NCBI GenBank assembly: GCA_900766915.1
Contig: CAAFXE010000117.1
Span: 1 to 58,834, forward strand
DNA from: Lachnospiraceae bacterium
GTDB lineage: Bacteria; Bacillota; Clostridia; Lachnospirales; Lachnospiraceae
DNA: 58,834 nt
Direction: 5' to 3'
Below the pieces are notes generated by a model. That model searched no databases. It saw nothing but the letters and a program-made list of their open reading frames with translations, and had not been told where the DNA came from. This document shows, piece by piece, positions 16,702 to 26,161 of the stretch (within the stretch, counting starts at the first letter, position 1; the number at the start of each line of letters is the position of its first letter). The position numbers and the translations under genes are program-made.

Positions 16702-16734
16702 AAACAGCCCCGTATTTGCCGGGGCTGTTTTTTT
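16702..16734 (+). terminator. Intrinsic terminator after the M23 peptidase gene
   Basis: AACAGCCCC / GGGGCTGTT stem with nine-base loop, followed by seven T. Confidence 0.93.
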
Positions 16735-16746
16735 AAATGCTGACAA

Positions 16747-16774
16747 TTGCAATTTTCGCTTGTTATGATATAAT
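16747..16774 (+). promoter_or_regulatory. Sigma-A promoter of murA
   Basis: TTGCAA (16747-16752), 16 bp, then an extended -10 TGATATAAT with TATAAT at 16769-16774. Confidence 0.7.
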
Positions 16775-16826
16775 GGACTATGTATAGGTGGGCGTGTGCC
16801 TGGTAGTATATGTATGAGGTAGAATT

Positions 16827-18119
16827 GTGGAACAATATATTATAAAGGGTGGACATCCGTTGGTAGGAGAGGTCGAGATCGGCGGTGCGAAAAACGCGGC
16901 ACTGGCCATTATTGCGGCAGCTATTATGACGGATGAGACAGTAATTATAGAAAATCTTCCGGACGTTCGGGATATTAATGTATTATTGGAAGCTATGGAA
17001 GAGATCGGAGCCAATGTGATTCGGGTGGACAGACATACCGCAAGGATCAATGGCGGCAAGATCGGTGCTCATAGCGTTGATTATGAATTTATTAAAAAGA
17101 TTCGTGCATCCTATTATTTACTGGGTGCATTGCTTGGAAAATATAAAGAGGCTTCCGTGCCGCTTCCGGGAGGCTGTAATATCGGAAGCAGGCCCATTGA
17201 CCAGCATCTGAAAGGCTTTCGTGCCTTAGGTGCAAAGGTGGAGATCGAGGGCGGATTTATCAATGCCAGGGCAGAGAATCTTCATGGGGCTCATATTTAT
17301 CTGGATATGGAGAGTGTGGGGGCCACCATTAATATTATGATGGCAGCATCCATGGCAGAAGGAAATACAGTCATTGAAAATGTGGCTAAGGAACCTCATG
17401 TAGTAGATGTAGCAAACTTCTTAAACAGTATGGGAGCAAATATCAAGGGTGCGGGTACCGATGTGATCCGCATCAAAGGTGTGAAGCAGCTTCATCGAAC
17501 AGAGTATTCCATCATTCCGGATCAGATCGAGGCAGGTACCTTTATGTTTGCTGCAGCAGCTACAAAAGGAGATGTTCTGGTGAAGAATGTAATTCCGAAA
17601 CATATGGAGGCAGCCAGTGCCAAGATCCTGGAAATGGGCTGCATTGTAGAGGAATACGATGATTCTATCCGGGTCATCGGCCGTTCTCCGTTAAAACCAA
17701 CACGAGTCAAAACATTGCCATATCCCGGATTTCCAACGGATATGCAGCCTCAGATTGCGGCAACGCTGGCTCTTGCAGACGGCACCAGCACGGTGACAGA
17801 GAGTATCTTTGAGAACCGTTTTAAATATGTGGATGAGCTTGCCAGAATGGGAGCAAACATCAAGGTGGAAGGAAACCGTGCGGTGGTGATGGGCGTTGAA
17901 AAGCTCACCGGTGCCCGGGTAAATGCTCCGGATTTAAGAGCAGGTGCGGCACTTGTGATCGCAGGACTTGCGGCAGAGGGAATCACCATCATTGATGACA
18001 TTCATTATGTGCAGCGAGGCTATGAGAGATTTGAAGAAAAGATGCAGGGACTTGGTGCAAAAATGGAGCGAGTCTGTTCCGAAAAGGAGCTTCAGCTTTT
18101 CAAATATCGTGAAGGCTAA
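16827..18119 (+). CDS. murA: UDP-N-acetylglucosamine 1-carboxyvinyltransferase
   Basis: A 430-residue enzyme of full family length that starts peptidoglycan synthesis by adding enolpyruvate to UDP-GlcNAc. The catalytic lysine is in GGAKNAAL (Lys22). The PEP-binding cysteine is in LPGGCNIGSRP (Cys117), so the enzyme should be fosfomycin sensitive unless other changes apply. The start is GTG at 16827 with GAGGT six bases before it. It has its own promoter and is followed after 78 bp by valS. Firmicutes often carry two copies (murA and murZ); only one is in the window, so which paralog this is cannot be told. Confidence 0.95.
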   Translation: MEQYIIKGGHPLVGEVEIGGAKNAALAIIAAAIMTDETVIIENLPDVRDINVLLEAMEEIGANVIRVDRHTARINGGKIGAHSVDYEFIKKIRASYYLLGALLGKYKEASVPLPGGCNIGSRPIDQHLKGFRALGAKVEIEGGFINARAENLHGAHIYLDMESVGATINIMMAASMAEGNTVIENVAKEPHVVDVANFLNSMGANIKGAGTDVIRIKGVKQLHRTEYSIIPDQIEAGTFMFAAAATKGDVLVKNVIPKHMEAASAKILEMGCIVEEYDDSIRVIGRSPLKPTRVKTLPYPGFPTDMQPQIAATLALADGTSTVTESIFENRFKYVDELARMGANIKVEGNRAVVMGVEKLTGARVNAPDLRAGAALVIAGLAAEGITIIDDIHYVQRGYERFEEKMQGLGAKMERVCSEKELQLFKYREG

Positions 18120-18130
18120 TATAAAAATCT

Positions 18131-18163
18131 ATGCCCTTGGCAGAAATGACCTGCCCGGGGCAT
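18131..18163 (+). other. Hairpin between murA and valS
   Basis: ATGCCC ... GGGCAT enclosing GGCAG / CTGCC, with no T-tract. It may be a weak terminator or a leader structure. The 78-bp gap is too short for a T-box riboswitch. Confidence 0.4.
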
Positions 18164-18197
18164 TCGTTATGAAAAAACAGACAGAGAGGGAAAACAC

Positions 18198-20834
18198 ATG
18201 AAAGAATTAGCAAAGACCTATGACCCGAAGGGGATGGAAGACCGTATCTATAAAAACTGGCTGGATAAAAAATATTTCCATGCAGAAGTAGACAGAAGCA
18301 AAAAGCCATTTACCATTGTGATGCCGCCGCCAAACATTACAGGAAAGCTTCACATGGGACATGCCCTGGACAACACCATGCAGGATATCCTCATTCGTTA
18401 TAAAAGAATGCAGGGATACAATGCTCTCTGGGTTCCGGGAACTGACCATGCAAGTATTTCCACAGAAGTTAAGGTTATCAATAAATTAAAAGAAGAAGGC
18501 ATTGATAAAAATGAGCTGGGACGTGAAGGCTTTTTAAAGCGTACCTGGGAGTGGCGAGAAGAGTACGGCCACACCATCGTAGAGCAGTTAAAGAAGATCG
18601 GTTCTTCCTGTGACTGGGACAGAGAAAGATTTACCATGGATGAAGGCTGCTCTGAAGCAGTTTTGGAAGTATTCTGCCGTCTTTACGAAAAAGGATATAT
18701 TTACAAGGGATCCAGAATCATCAACTGGTGTCCGGTATGCCAGACTTCTATTTCAGATGCGGAGGTTGAGCATGAGGAACAGGCAGGACATTTCTGGCAC
18801 ATCAATTATCCGATCAAGGATTCTGATGAATTTGTAGAGATCGCTACCACACGTCCGGAGACTATGCTGGGAGACACTGCACTGGCAGTAAATCCGGATG
18901 ATGAAAGATACCAGGGAATCATTGGCAAGACAGTTATCGTACCACTCATTGGCAGAGAGATTCCGGTCATTGCAGACTCTTACGTAGATAAAGAATTTGG
19001 TACCGGTGTTGTAAAGATCACACCGGCTCATGATCCTAACGACTTTGAAGTAGGTAAAAGACATGACCTGCCGGAGATCAACATCTTAAATGATGATGCC
19101 ACCATCAATGAAAATGGCGGAAAATATGCAGGAATGGACCGCTATGAAGCCCGTAAGCTTATGGTAAAAGAGCTGGAAGAATTGGGACTTCTTGTAAAGG
19201 TCGAAGAGCATGTACACAATGTAGGTACTCATGACCGCTGCGGCACAACCATTGAACCAATGATCAAACAGCAGTGGTTTGTTAAGATGGAAGAAATGGC
19301 AAAGCCTGCCATTGAAGCAGTAAAAAATGGCGATCTGACCTTTGTACCGGAAAGATTTGATAAGACTTATTTACACTGGCTGGAAAATATCCGTGACTGG
19401 TGTATTTCCAGACAGCTTTGGTGGGGACACAGAATCCCTGCATATTACTGTGATGAATGCGGTGAGATCGTTGTTTCCAAAACAGCACCGGAGACTTGTC
19501 CGAAGTGCGGATGCAAACACCTGACACAGGATCCGGATACGTTAGACACCTGGTTTTCTTCCGCATTATGGCCATTCTCAACCCTTGGCTGGCCAAAAAA
19601 GACAGAAGAACTTGATTACTTCTATCCGACAGATGTGCTTGTAACAGGATATGACATTATCTTCTTCTGGGTTATCCGTATGGTATTCTCCGGATATGAG
19701 CAGACCGGAAAGAGCCCATTCCATCACGTACTGATCCATGGTCTGGTTCGTGACTCCTTAGGACGTAAGATGAGTAAGTCCTTAGGAAACGGCATCGACC
19801 CGCTGGAAATCATTGACCAGTATGGTGCAGATGCCCTGCGTCTGACACTGATCACAGGAAATGCACCGGGAAATGATATGCGTTTCTATATGGAAAGAGT
19901 GGAATCTTCCAGAAACTTTGCAAACAAGATCTGGAATGCATCCCGTTTCATCATGATGAACGAAGAAAGTGCTAAAGTACCGGAAACACTCGACCTTAAT
20001 CTGTTAACAGGTGCAGATAAATGGATCTTATCCAAGGTAAACAAGCTTGCAAAAGAAGTGACTGCAAATATGGATAAGTTCGAGCTTGGTATTGCTGTGC
20101 AGAAGATCTATGACTTCATCTGGGAAGAATTCTGTGACTGGTATATCGAGATGGTGAAACCACGTCTCTACAACGATGCGGATGAGACAAAACAGGCAGC
20201 ACTCTGGACCTTAAAGACAGTTCTGATCAATGCATTGAAACTGTTACATCCATATATGCCATTTATTACAGAAGAAATTTTCTGTAATCTGTGCGATGAA
20301 GAATCCATTATGATCTCTTCCTGGCCGGAATATAACGTGGAATGGGATTTTACAGAGGACGAATTTGCGGTTGAGACCATCAAGGAAGCAGTTCGTGCCA
20401 TCCGTAATGTCCGTTCCGGTATGAATGTACCGCCAAGCAAAAAAGCAAAGGTATATGTAGTGTCCGAAAACGAAAAATTAAGAAAGATTTTCGAAAATAG
20501 TCACATTTTCTTCGGAAGTTTGGGATATGCTAGTGAGGTTGCCGTACAGAGTGACAAGACAGGCATTGCAGAAGATGCAGTATCTGCAATGATTCCTGAG
20601 GTTGAGATCTGTATGCCGTTTGCGGAGCTTGTAGATATTGAGAAGGAAATTGAAAGACTTCAGAAAGAAGAAGTTCGTCTTACCAAAGAACTTGCCCGTG
20701 TAAACGGAATGCTCAGTAATGAGAAATTCGTAAGCAAGGCTCCACAGAGTAAGATTGACGAGGAAAAAGAAAAGCTTGCAAAATATACCCAGATGATGGA
20801 GCAGGTTAAGTTAAGACTTTCTCAGCTGGCATAG
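18198..20834 (+). CDS. valS: Valyl-tRNA synthetase
   Basis: An 878-residue class I synthetase. It has the HIGH motif as HMGH in PPPNITGKLHMGHAL (52-55), the CP1 editing domain with TTRPETMLGDTA, the WCISRQLWWGHRIPAYYC segment with a zinc-finger-like CPKCGCKH, the KMSKS loop (GRKMSKSLGNG) and the C-terminal coiled-coil arm (IEKEIERLQKEEVRLTKEL...). It charges tRNA-Val and edits Thr-tRNA-Val. The start follows AGAGAGGG. No T-box leader is visible, unlike many Firmicute valS genes. Confidence 0.97.
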   Translation: MKELAKTYDPKGMEDRIYKNWLDKKYFHAEVDRSKKPFTIVMPPPNITGKLHMGHALDNTMQDILIRYKRMQGYNALWVPGTDHASISTEVKVINKLKEEGIDKNELGREGFLKRTWEWREEYGHTIVEQLKKIGSSCDWDRERFTMDEGCSEAVLEVFCRLYEKGYIYKGSRIINWCPVCQTSISDAEVEHEEQAGHFWHINYPIKDSDEFVEIATTRPETMLGDTALAVNPDDERYQGIIGKTVIVPLIGREIPVIADSYVDKEFGTGVVKITPAHDPNDFEVGKRHDLPEINILNDDATINENGGKYAGMDRYEARKLMVKELEELGLLVKVEEHVHNVGTHDRCGTTIEPMIKQQWFVKMEEMAKPAIEAVKNGDLTFVPERFDKTYLHWLENIRDWCISRQLWWGHRIPAYYCDECGEIVVSKTAPETCPKCGCKHLTQDPDTLDTWFSSALWPFSTLGWPKKTEELDYFYPTDVLVTGYDIIFFWVIRMVFSGYEQTGKSPFHHVLIHGLVRDSLGRKMSKSLGNGIDPLEIIDQYGADALRLTLITGNAPGNDMRFYMERVESSRNFANKIWNASRFIMMNEESAKVPETLDLNLLTGADKWILSKVNKLAKEVTANMDKFELGIAVQKIYDFIWEEFCDWYIEMVKPRLYNDADETKQAALWTLKTVLINALKLLHPYMPFITEEIFCNLCDEESIMISSWPEYNVEWDFTEDEFAVETIKEAVRAIRNVRSGMNVPPSKKAKVYVVSENEKLRKIFENSHIFFGSLGYASEVAVQSDKTGIAEDAVSAMIPEVEICMPFAELVDIEKEIERLQKEEVRLTKELARVNGMLSNEKFVSKAPQSKIDEEKEKLAKYTQMMEQVKLRLSQLA

Positions 20835-20876
20835 AGGATGCACACGCCATTGCGTGATTCACTATGAGGAGACTAT

Positions 20877-22946
20877 ATGAAAGAAAAATTAAGAATGGCG
20901 GCAGAGAGAATCTCTGCCCCTTTCAAAAAGATAGGAAATATTGTAAAGAAACCATTTGAAGCTTTCTATGTAAAGCATCAGACAGGAATAGGAAAGACCG
21001 TTGTTGTATTAAATAAATATTCACTGGTCTTTCATGCATTGTGGGCAATGCTGGTGGAATTGATGATCGAATCTTTCTCCAGACATTCCCTGGTAAAGGG
21101 CTTTTTATTTATGACAGGAAGTCCTCTTGTATTTTTGTACAATGCACTGTTGATCTTTATGACCCTGATGATCGTATATCTGGTCAGAAGAAGGTTTGTT
21201 CTTCGCCTGACCATTTCTGCCATCTGGCTTTATGGCGGATATATGAACGGCACAGTATTAAGCAACCGTGTCACACCCTTTACCGCCCAGGATATTAAGC
21301 TTTTGGAGGACCTGGCAGATATTCTGGACAAGTACATGTCACCGGATAAGCTTCTGATGAATGTAATTCTTGTAGTAGCTGTCATTGTGATACTTTACCT
21401 GTTCTGGAAAAAAGGACCAAAATTTCAGGGAAAGATCAATTATGTAAGGAATATCGCAGGGATTGCGGCAGTGATCGCTCTTTTTGCAGGCTGTACAGTG
21501 TTTGGATTAGAACACAGAGTGCTCTCCTCTTATTTTGGAAATATTGCCTTTGCTTATGAAGATTACGGTTTTCCTTACTGCTTTAGCTGTACCTTAGTGG
21601 GTACCGGTATCAATAAGCCCTATGGATACAATAAAGAATCCATTGAGGAGCTGACAGATTGGGAGGAAGAAGTTCCCAAGGAGCTTCCGAACATTATTTT
21701 TGTGCAGCTGGAATCCTTCTTCGACGTTTCCACGGTAGAATATTTGAAATGTTCCGAGGATCCGATTCCGTATTTCCATTCTCTTATGGAAAATTATTCT
21801 TCCGGTGCTTTCAAGGTACCATCGGTGGGAGCCGGAACTGCCAATACAGAATTTGAAACTATTTCCGGTATGAACATGCGGTATTTCGGACCGGGAGAAT
21901 ATCCGCATAAAACAATTTTAAAGAAAACGACCTGCGATAGTGTGCCCTATGCTTTAAAAGAGATTGGCTACAACACTCATGCGATTCACAATAATAAAGC
22001 AACCTTTTACAGCCGCGTGGATGTATTCCCGAACCTTGGATTTGAAACCTATACTACCAAGGAATATATGGATATCAGTAATCAGACACCTACAGGCTGG
22101 CTCAAGGATGAGGTTCTGGTACAAAGTGTGCTTGACTGTATGGAGTCCACGGAAGGTCAGGATTATATCTTTACCATTTCTGTACAGGGACACGGAGATT
22201 ATCCGAAGAAAAAAATTCTGGAGGATCCGGTGATTACAGTCAGCGGTTCTCCTACAAAGTCAAAAAACAACCAGTGGGAATATTATGTAAATCAGATCCA
22301 TGAAATGGATCAGTTTGTGGAGGACCTCATTACAGCAGTGGATGCCACCGGAGAGGACAGTGTCATTGTATTTTACGGGGACCATCTCCCTACCATGGAC
22401 CTGACAGAAGAGGATGTGACAAACAGATATCTGTTTGATACCTCTTATGTGATCTGGGATAACATTGGCCTTCCAAAGAAGGATCAGACCCTTTGCGCAT
22501 ATCAGATCGGGGCAGAGGTGTTAGATCAGCTTGGAATTCACACCGGCACCATGGTTCAATATCATCAGAACCGCAGGGGTACCAGAGATTACCAGTATGA
22601 TATGCAGACCCTGCAGTATGACCTTCTCTACGGAAAAGGCTATGGCTACGGGGAAGAGGGCTTTCATGAGCCAGCAGAAATGACCATGGGCATTATTGAC
22701 CAGGTGATTTCCAGGGTAGTTCAGATCGATGATAAGGTCTATATTTTTGGTGAGAACTTTACGACACAGAGTAAGGTTTATGTGAATGGTGATTTTTACT
22801 CCACCGGATACATCAACGATCATCTCATTCGTGTGAAGGATCTGATACTGGAAGAGGGAGACGAAGTAGGTATCAAGCAGCTGGCACCAAACAAAAGAGT
22901 ACTCAGTGACGAGATGTCCGTTACTTATCATATTTCGACACCATAA
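20877..22946 (+). CDS. LTA synthase-like sulfatase-family membrane protein
   Basis: A 689-residue protein. Its N-terminal half has about five membrane segments. The extracellular alkaline-phosphatase/sulfatase domain follows from about residue 265 (ELPNIIFVQLESFFDV; Glu as metal ligand), with the catalytic threonine in VGAGTANTEFE (Thr321) and the late metal ligands in FYGDHLP. It would transfer glycerol-phosphate or a similar group onto an outer-surface polymer. A further 70-residue beta-rich end (DDKVYIFGENFTTQSKVYVNG...) resembles an IPT/TIG domain, which is not usual in LtaS. The start follows GAGGAG. Exact polymer unknown. Confidence 0.88.
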   Translation: MKEKLRMAAERISAPFKKIGNIVKKPFEAFYVKHQTGIGKTVVVLNKYSLVFHALWAMLVELMIESFSRHSLVKGFLFMTGSPLVFLYNALLIFMTLMIVYLVRRRFVLRLTISAIWLYGGYMNGTVLSNRVTPFTAQDIKLLEDLADILDKYMSPDKLLMNVILVVAVIVILYLFWKKGPKFQGKINYVRNIAGIAAVIALFAGCTVFGLEHRVLSSYFGNIAFAYEDYGFPYCFSCTLVGTGINKPYGYNKESIEELTDWEEEVPKELPNIIFVQLESFFDVSTVEYLKCSEDPIPYFHSLMENYSSGAFKVPSVGAGTANTEFETISGMNMRYFGPGEYPHKTILKKTTCDSVPYALKEIGYNTHAIHNNKATFYSRVDVFPNLGFETYTTKEYMDISNQTPTGWLKDEVLVQSVLDCMESTEGQDYIFTISVQGHGDYPKKKILEDPVITVSGSPTKSKNNQWEYYVNQIHEMDQFVEDLITAVDATGEDSVIVFYGDHLPTMDLTEEDVTNRYLFDTSYVIWDNIGLPKKDQTLCAYQIGAEVLDQLGIHTGTMVQYHQNRRGTRDYQYDMQTLQYDLLYGKGYGYGEEGFHEPAEMTMGIIDQVISRVVQIDDKVYIFGENFTTQSKVYVNGDFYSTGYINDHLIRVKDLILEEGDEVGIKQLAPNKRVLSDEMSVTYHISTP

Positions 22947-22990
22947 AAGGATTGATTTTTTAGGAAATCCCAGTTATCATAAACAAAATG

Positions 22991-23020
22991 GCTACTGGAA
23001 TGGAGTGAACGAAGGTAATG
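22991..23020. repeat. Dispersed repeat, copy 4
   Basis: CTACTGGAATGGAGTGAACG, followed by AAGGTAATG. Here the repeat supplies the ribosome binding region of the small gene that follows. Confidence 0.35.
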
Positions 23021-23161
23021 ATTAATTTTGAAGAAGAACTGAAGAAATTCTATCCAAGTCTGGAAGTAGAACAGATTGAAGATAATATTCATAATAAGAA
23101 CCTTACCGATCTGGTGGATCTTATGGAACAGATGATGAAAGAATCAAAGGAACATCGTTAG
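23018..23161 (+). CDS. Hypothetical acidic protein, 47 residues
   Basis: A short reading frame (MINFEEELKKFYPSLEVEQ..., ending MMKESKEHR) rich in Glu, Lys and Leu and predicted largely helical. It sits 13 bases before the zinc-ribbon/TPR gene on the same strand. I recall small proteins of this type next to such TPR genes, which supports it as real. No known domain, no signal. It may be a small partner of the TPR protein. Confidence 0.6.
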   Translation: MINFEEELKKFYPSLEVEQIEDNIHNKNLTDLVDLMEQMMKESKEHR

Positions 23162-23174
23162 GAGCAGGCTGCAG

Positions 23175-24542
23175 ATGAAATGTTATAAATGTGGGGCAAC
23201 TCTGACAGACAGCAGTTTTTGCAATAACTGCGGTACGGATGTAAAAGTCTATAAAAAACTGATCTCTGCTTCCAATGCCTTTTATAATCAGGGTTTGGAA
23301 AAGGCGCAGGTGCGGGATCTGTCCGGTGCAAGGGATGACCTTAAGAACAGCTTAAGAGTATATAAAAGAAATATTCCGGCAAGAAATCTTCTGGGTCTTG
23401 TGTACTTTGAAATGGGTGATGTGGTAGCTGCCCTTTCCGAGTGGATCGTCAGCAAGAATTACCAGCCGGAGGATAATGTTGCAGATAAATATATCGAAGC
23501 AGTGCAGAATAATTCCGGTAAGCTGGATGCTTTAAATGTAGCACTGAAAAAATATAATCAGGCACTTTTGTATGCCCGTCAGGGAAGCTATGACCTGGCC
23601 ATCATCCAGTTGAAGAAGGTTCTTTCCATTCATGATAAATTTGTGGCAGCACATCTTTTGCTTGCCCTGGTATCCATTGAAACCAATCAGATTGAACTGG
23701 CCAGAAAAGAATTGAAAAAAGTGCTTCATATTGACCGGGGAAATGTTCTGGCACTGAATTACTTTAGGGAGACAGACCTCCTTCGTGGAAAGAGTGCAGA
23801 TAAAAAGTCGTCCAGAATCAGTAAGGATGCAGTTTCCTATACAAGCGGAAATGAGACGATCATTCAGCCGAAAGCTGTTTCCGAAAGCAGCGGCAGAAAT
23901 GTAGTACTGGATATTCTTTTAGGTCTCATTATTGGAATGGCAGTCTGCTGGTTTGTCTTTGCACCGGCAAAGATTCGTTCTGCCAATAACCAGGTAAATC
24001 AGCAGGTCATTGAGTATAGTGATGAGCTGGAAACGATGAAGGCCTCTATTGATAAGATGACCGATGATTTAAACATTGCCAAACAGGAGGCGGAACTGTT
24101 CCGCACCCAGGCCGGTACGGCTGCAGCCCAGTCAGAAAGCTATGAAGCATTGTTTGCGGCTAAGGAGCTGGCAGATGCACAAAAATATGAAGAGGCTGCA
24201 AAGAACCTTAAGAAAGTAAATCAGGATGTTCTCGCAGAGGGTGCAAAGGAAATTTACTCGGAAATTCAGGTAAAGATTAATTCTACTGTGGTAGAACAGC
24301 TCTATGATCAGGGCGTGAAGAATTTTAATGAAGGTAAATTCGAAGAAGCAAAGAATGCTCTTACACAGGTGGTGGAGATCAACCCGGACCATGACTATGC
24401 CCAGTATTATCTGGCACGAAGCTATGAACGTCTGGGGGATGTGGCAAATGCAAAGCTCCATTATCAGAAGGTAGTAGAGCTCCTGCCTGAAACGACCCAG
24501 AGAGCAAAAACAGCAAAAGCATATTTAAATGCAAACCCATAA
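23175..24542 (+). CDS. Zinc-ribbon and TPR membrane protein
   Basis: A 455-residue protein. A zinc ribbon opens it (CYKCGA...CNNCGTD, four Cys). TPR repeats follow to about residue 200, then one membrane segment (about 240-262, LDILLGLIIGMAVCWFVFAP). Next is a coiled coil (NQQVIEYSDELETMKASIDK) and a second set of TPRs (YDQGVKNFNEGKFEEAKNALTQVVEINPD...). The N-terminus is cytosolic and the C-terminal TPRs are likely outside. A scaffold role is likely but the partners are unknown. It lies between the LtaS-like gene and the sporulation cluster and ends at a strong terminator. Confidence 0.8.
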   Translation: MKCYKCGATLTDSSFCNNCGTDVKVYKKLISASNAFYNQGLEKAQVRDLSGARDDLKNSLRVYKRNIPARNLLGLVYFEMGDVVAALSEWIVSKNYQPEDNVADKYIEAVQNNSGKLDALNVALKKYNQALLYARQGSYDLAIIQLKKVLSIHDKFVAAHLLLALVSIETNQIELARKELKKVLHIDRGNVLALNYFRETDLLRGKSADKKSSRISKDAVSYTSGNETIIQPKAVSESSGRNVVLDILLGLIIGMAVCWFVFAPAKIRSANNQVNQQVIEYSDELETMKASIDKMTDDLNIAKQEAELFRTQAGTAAAQSESYEALFAAKELADAQKYEEAAKNLKKVNQDVLAEGAKEIYSEIQVKINSTVVEQLYDQGVKNFNEGKFEEAKNALTQVVEINPDHDYAQYYLARSYERLGDVANAKLHYQKVVELLPETTQRAKTAKAYLNANP

Positions 24543-24567
24543 AACAGAAGAGAAACCTAAAAATATA

Positions 24568-24600
24568 GGAGACTGTGCAGATTGCACAGTCTCCTTTTTG
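24568..24600 (+). terminator. Intrinsic terminator before spoIIAA
   Basis: GGAGACTGTGC / GCACAGTCTCC, loop AGATT, then TTTTT. It ends just 24 bases before the TTG start of spoIIAA. Confidence 0.93.
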
Positions 24601-24623
24601 TCATAAAAAAGGAGGGAAAGAAA

Positions 24624-24935
24624 TTGGAACAGCTGGTGAAAAAGATGGATGGAACCCTGTGTGTAAAGGTTCCGGCAGAGGTGGATCACTGCTTCAGCGA
24701 TGAGATGAGAGATCTCATCGACCGTACATTACAGACAGAGGAGATCAAAGTACTGGAATTTGATTTTGCGGCCACGGAATTTATGGACAGTTCCGGTATC
24801 GGTCTTTTAATGGGCAGGTATAAACTGATGAGGGCTCTGGGGGGTGAAGTAAGAATTACTCATCCGGGAGAGCGGATCAAAAAAATACTGATCTTATGTG
24901 GAATCCATAAAATTATCTCAATAGAAGGAGTTTAA
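24624..24935 (+). CDS. spoIIAA: Anti-sigma F factor antagonist (STAS domain)
   Basis: A 103-residue STAS protein with the phosphorylatable serine in the conserved FMDSSGIGLLMGRYK. It frees sigma F in the forespore by binding SpoIIAB. The start is TTG at 24624, supported by GGAGGG seven bases upstream and the family length. It is the first gene of spoIIAA-spoIIAB-sigF with gaps of 2 and 3 bases. Expected control is by Spo0A and sigma H, but no clear sigma H promoter is visible between the terminator and this start. Confidence 0.95.
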   Translation: MEQLVKKMDGTLCVKVPAEVDHCFSDEMRDLIDRTLQTEEIKVLEFDFAATEFMDSSGIGLLMGRYKLMRALGGEVRITHPGERIKKILILCGIHKIISIEGV

Positions 24936-24937
24936 GT

Positions 24938-25375
24938 ATGAAACAGGAAATGAGACTGGAAATAGACAGCATTCCATCCAATGAATCCTTTGCCAGAGTG
25001 GTGGTGGCAGCATTTCTGACCAGATTAAATCCCACCATGGAAGAAATAGCAGATATTAAAACTGCAATTTCAGAGGCTGTGACCAATGCGATTATTCACG
25101 GATATCAAAATGAAGTACATAAAATCATCATTGGAGCATCCTTAGAGGGGGAGAAGCTTACTGTGTGGGTACAGGATTTCGGTGTTGGAATTGAAAATGT
25201 CAAAAAAGCCATGGAACCTTTATATACCACCAGGAGAGATCTGGAACGTTCCGGCATGGGTTTTGTATTTATGGAGGCATTTATGGATACCGTTTCGGTG
25301 GAATCAAAACCGGGGGAAGGAACGCTGGTGACTATGACAAAGAAAATCGGCAGACGCTATGAAAAGCAGGAATAG
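24938..25375 (+). CDS. spoIIAB: Anti-sigma F factor, serine kinase
   Basis: A 145-residue GHKL-fold kinase. The N box is AISEAVTNAIIHGY, followed by WVQDFGVGIEN (DxGxG) and ERSGMGFVFMEAFMD (G2 box). It holds sigma F inactive and phosphorylates SpoIIAA. Length matches the family, and the gene is tightly packed between spoIIAA and sigF. Confidence 0.97.
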   Translation: MKQEMRLEIDSIPSNESFARVVVAAFLTRLNPTMEEIADIKTAISEAVTNAIIHGYQNEVHKIIIGASLEGEKLTVWVQDFGVGIENVKKAMEPLYTTRRDLERSGMGFVFMEAFMDTVSVESKPGEGTLVTMTKKIGRRYEKQE

Positions 25376-25378
25376 AGT

Positions 25379-26092
25379 ATGGAGCAGACCTTTGAACTTA
25401 TCAGACAGTCACAGACGGGAGATAAACATGCAAAGGAACAGCTGATCCTTATGCATTCCGGTTTGATCTGGAATGTGGTAAGACGATTTACAGGAAGAGG
25501 ATATGAAACGGAGGATCTGTATCAGATTGGAGCCATTGGTCTGATGCGTGCCATTGATAAATTTGACTTTTCTTTTGATGTAAAGTTTTCAACCTATGCG
25601 GTGCCTCTCATTACAGGAGAGATCAAACGGTTTTTAAGAGACGACGGTATGATCAAGGTGAGTCGGGGGTTGAAGGAAAATCAATGGAAAATAAAGAGAA
25701 CCATGGAGGAAATCAGAAGCAAAAGCGGCCACGAGCCTACGGTGGAGGAACTTTCGGAAATACTTTCCATGGAGCCGGAGGAAATCATGCTGTCTATGGA
25801 GGCTATAGTAGAGGTGGAATCTATTGACCAGAGTATTTATAACGGGGAAGGAAAGGAAATTGCCTTAAAGGACCGGATCGCCTGTGAAAAAAATGAAGAG
25901 GAGGAACTGACAAACCGTTTATTTTTACAGCAGCTTTTGGATACGTTAGAGCCAAGGGACCAGAAACTCATCACCTTGCGGTATTTTGAAAATAAAACAC
26001 AAAATCAGGTGGCAGAGCTTTTGGGTATCAGTCAGGTACAGGTCAGCAGACTGGAAAAAAAGATTTTAAGACAAATGAAAGAGCTTGCATAA
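25379..26092 (+). CDS. sigF: RNA polymerase sigma-F factor
   Basis: A 237-residue sigma-70 group 3 factor. Region 2 (YETEDLYQIGAIGLMRAIDKFDFSFDVKFSTYA), region 3 (REVSRGLKEN-like IKVSRGLKENQ) and region 4 (ITLRYFENKTQNQVAELLGISQVQVSRLEK, HTH) are all clear. It directs early forespore transcription and is held by SpoIIAB. Start is three bases after the spoIIAB stop. Confidence 0.96.
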   Translation: MEQTFELIRQSQTGDKHAKEQLILMHSGLIWNVVRRFTGRGYETEDLYQIGAIGLMRAIDKFDFSFDVKFSTYAVPLITGEIKRFLRDDGMIKVSRGLKENQWKIKRTMEEIRSKSGHEPTVEELSEILSMEPEEIMLSMEAIVEVESIDQSIYNGEGKEIALKDRIACEKNEEEELTNRLFLQQLLDTLEPRDQKLITLRYFENKTQNQVAELLGISQVQVSRLEKKILRQMKELA

Positions 26093-26115
26093 GATTTGTA
26101 AGATTCCCAATACTA
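26087..26115 (+). promoter_or_regulatory. Candidate sigma-G/sigma-F promoter for the spoVA genes
   Basis: GCATA (26087-26091), 17 bp, AATACTA (26109-26115), close to the sigma-G pattern (GNATR, then CATNNTA, 6 of 7 in the -10). The -35 overlaps the stop codon of sigF. It lies 47 bases before the small membrane protein that opens the spoVA block. Confidence 0.45.
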
Positions 26116-26161
26116 CCTTATAAAGGCTGCAATGGGCAGTCGGAAAAGGAGAAGGAATCCT

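Noticed and set aside
18120..18197. T-box riboswitch before valS
   Set aside because: The gap is 78 bases, too short for a T-box, and no specifier or antiterminator sequence was found.
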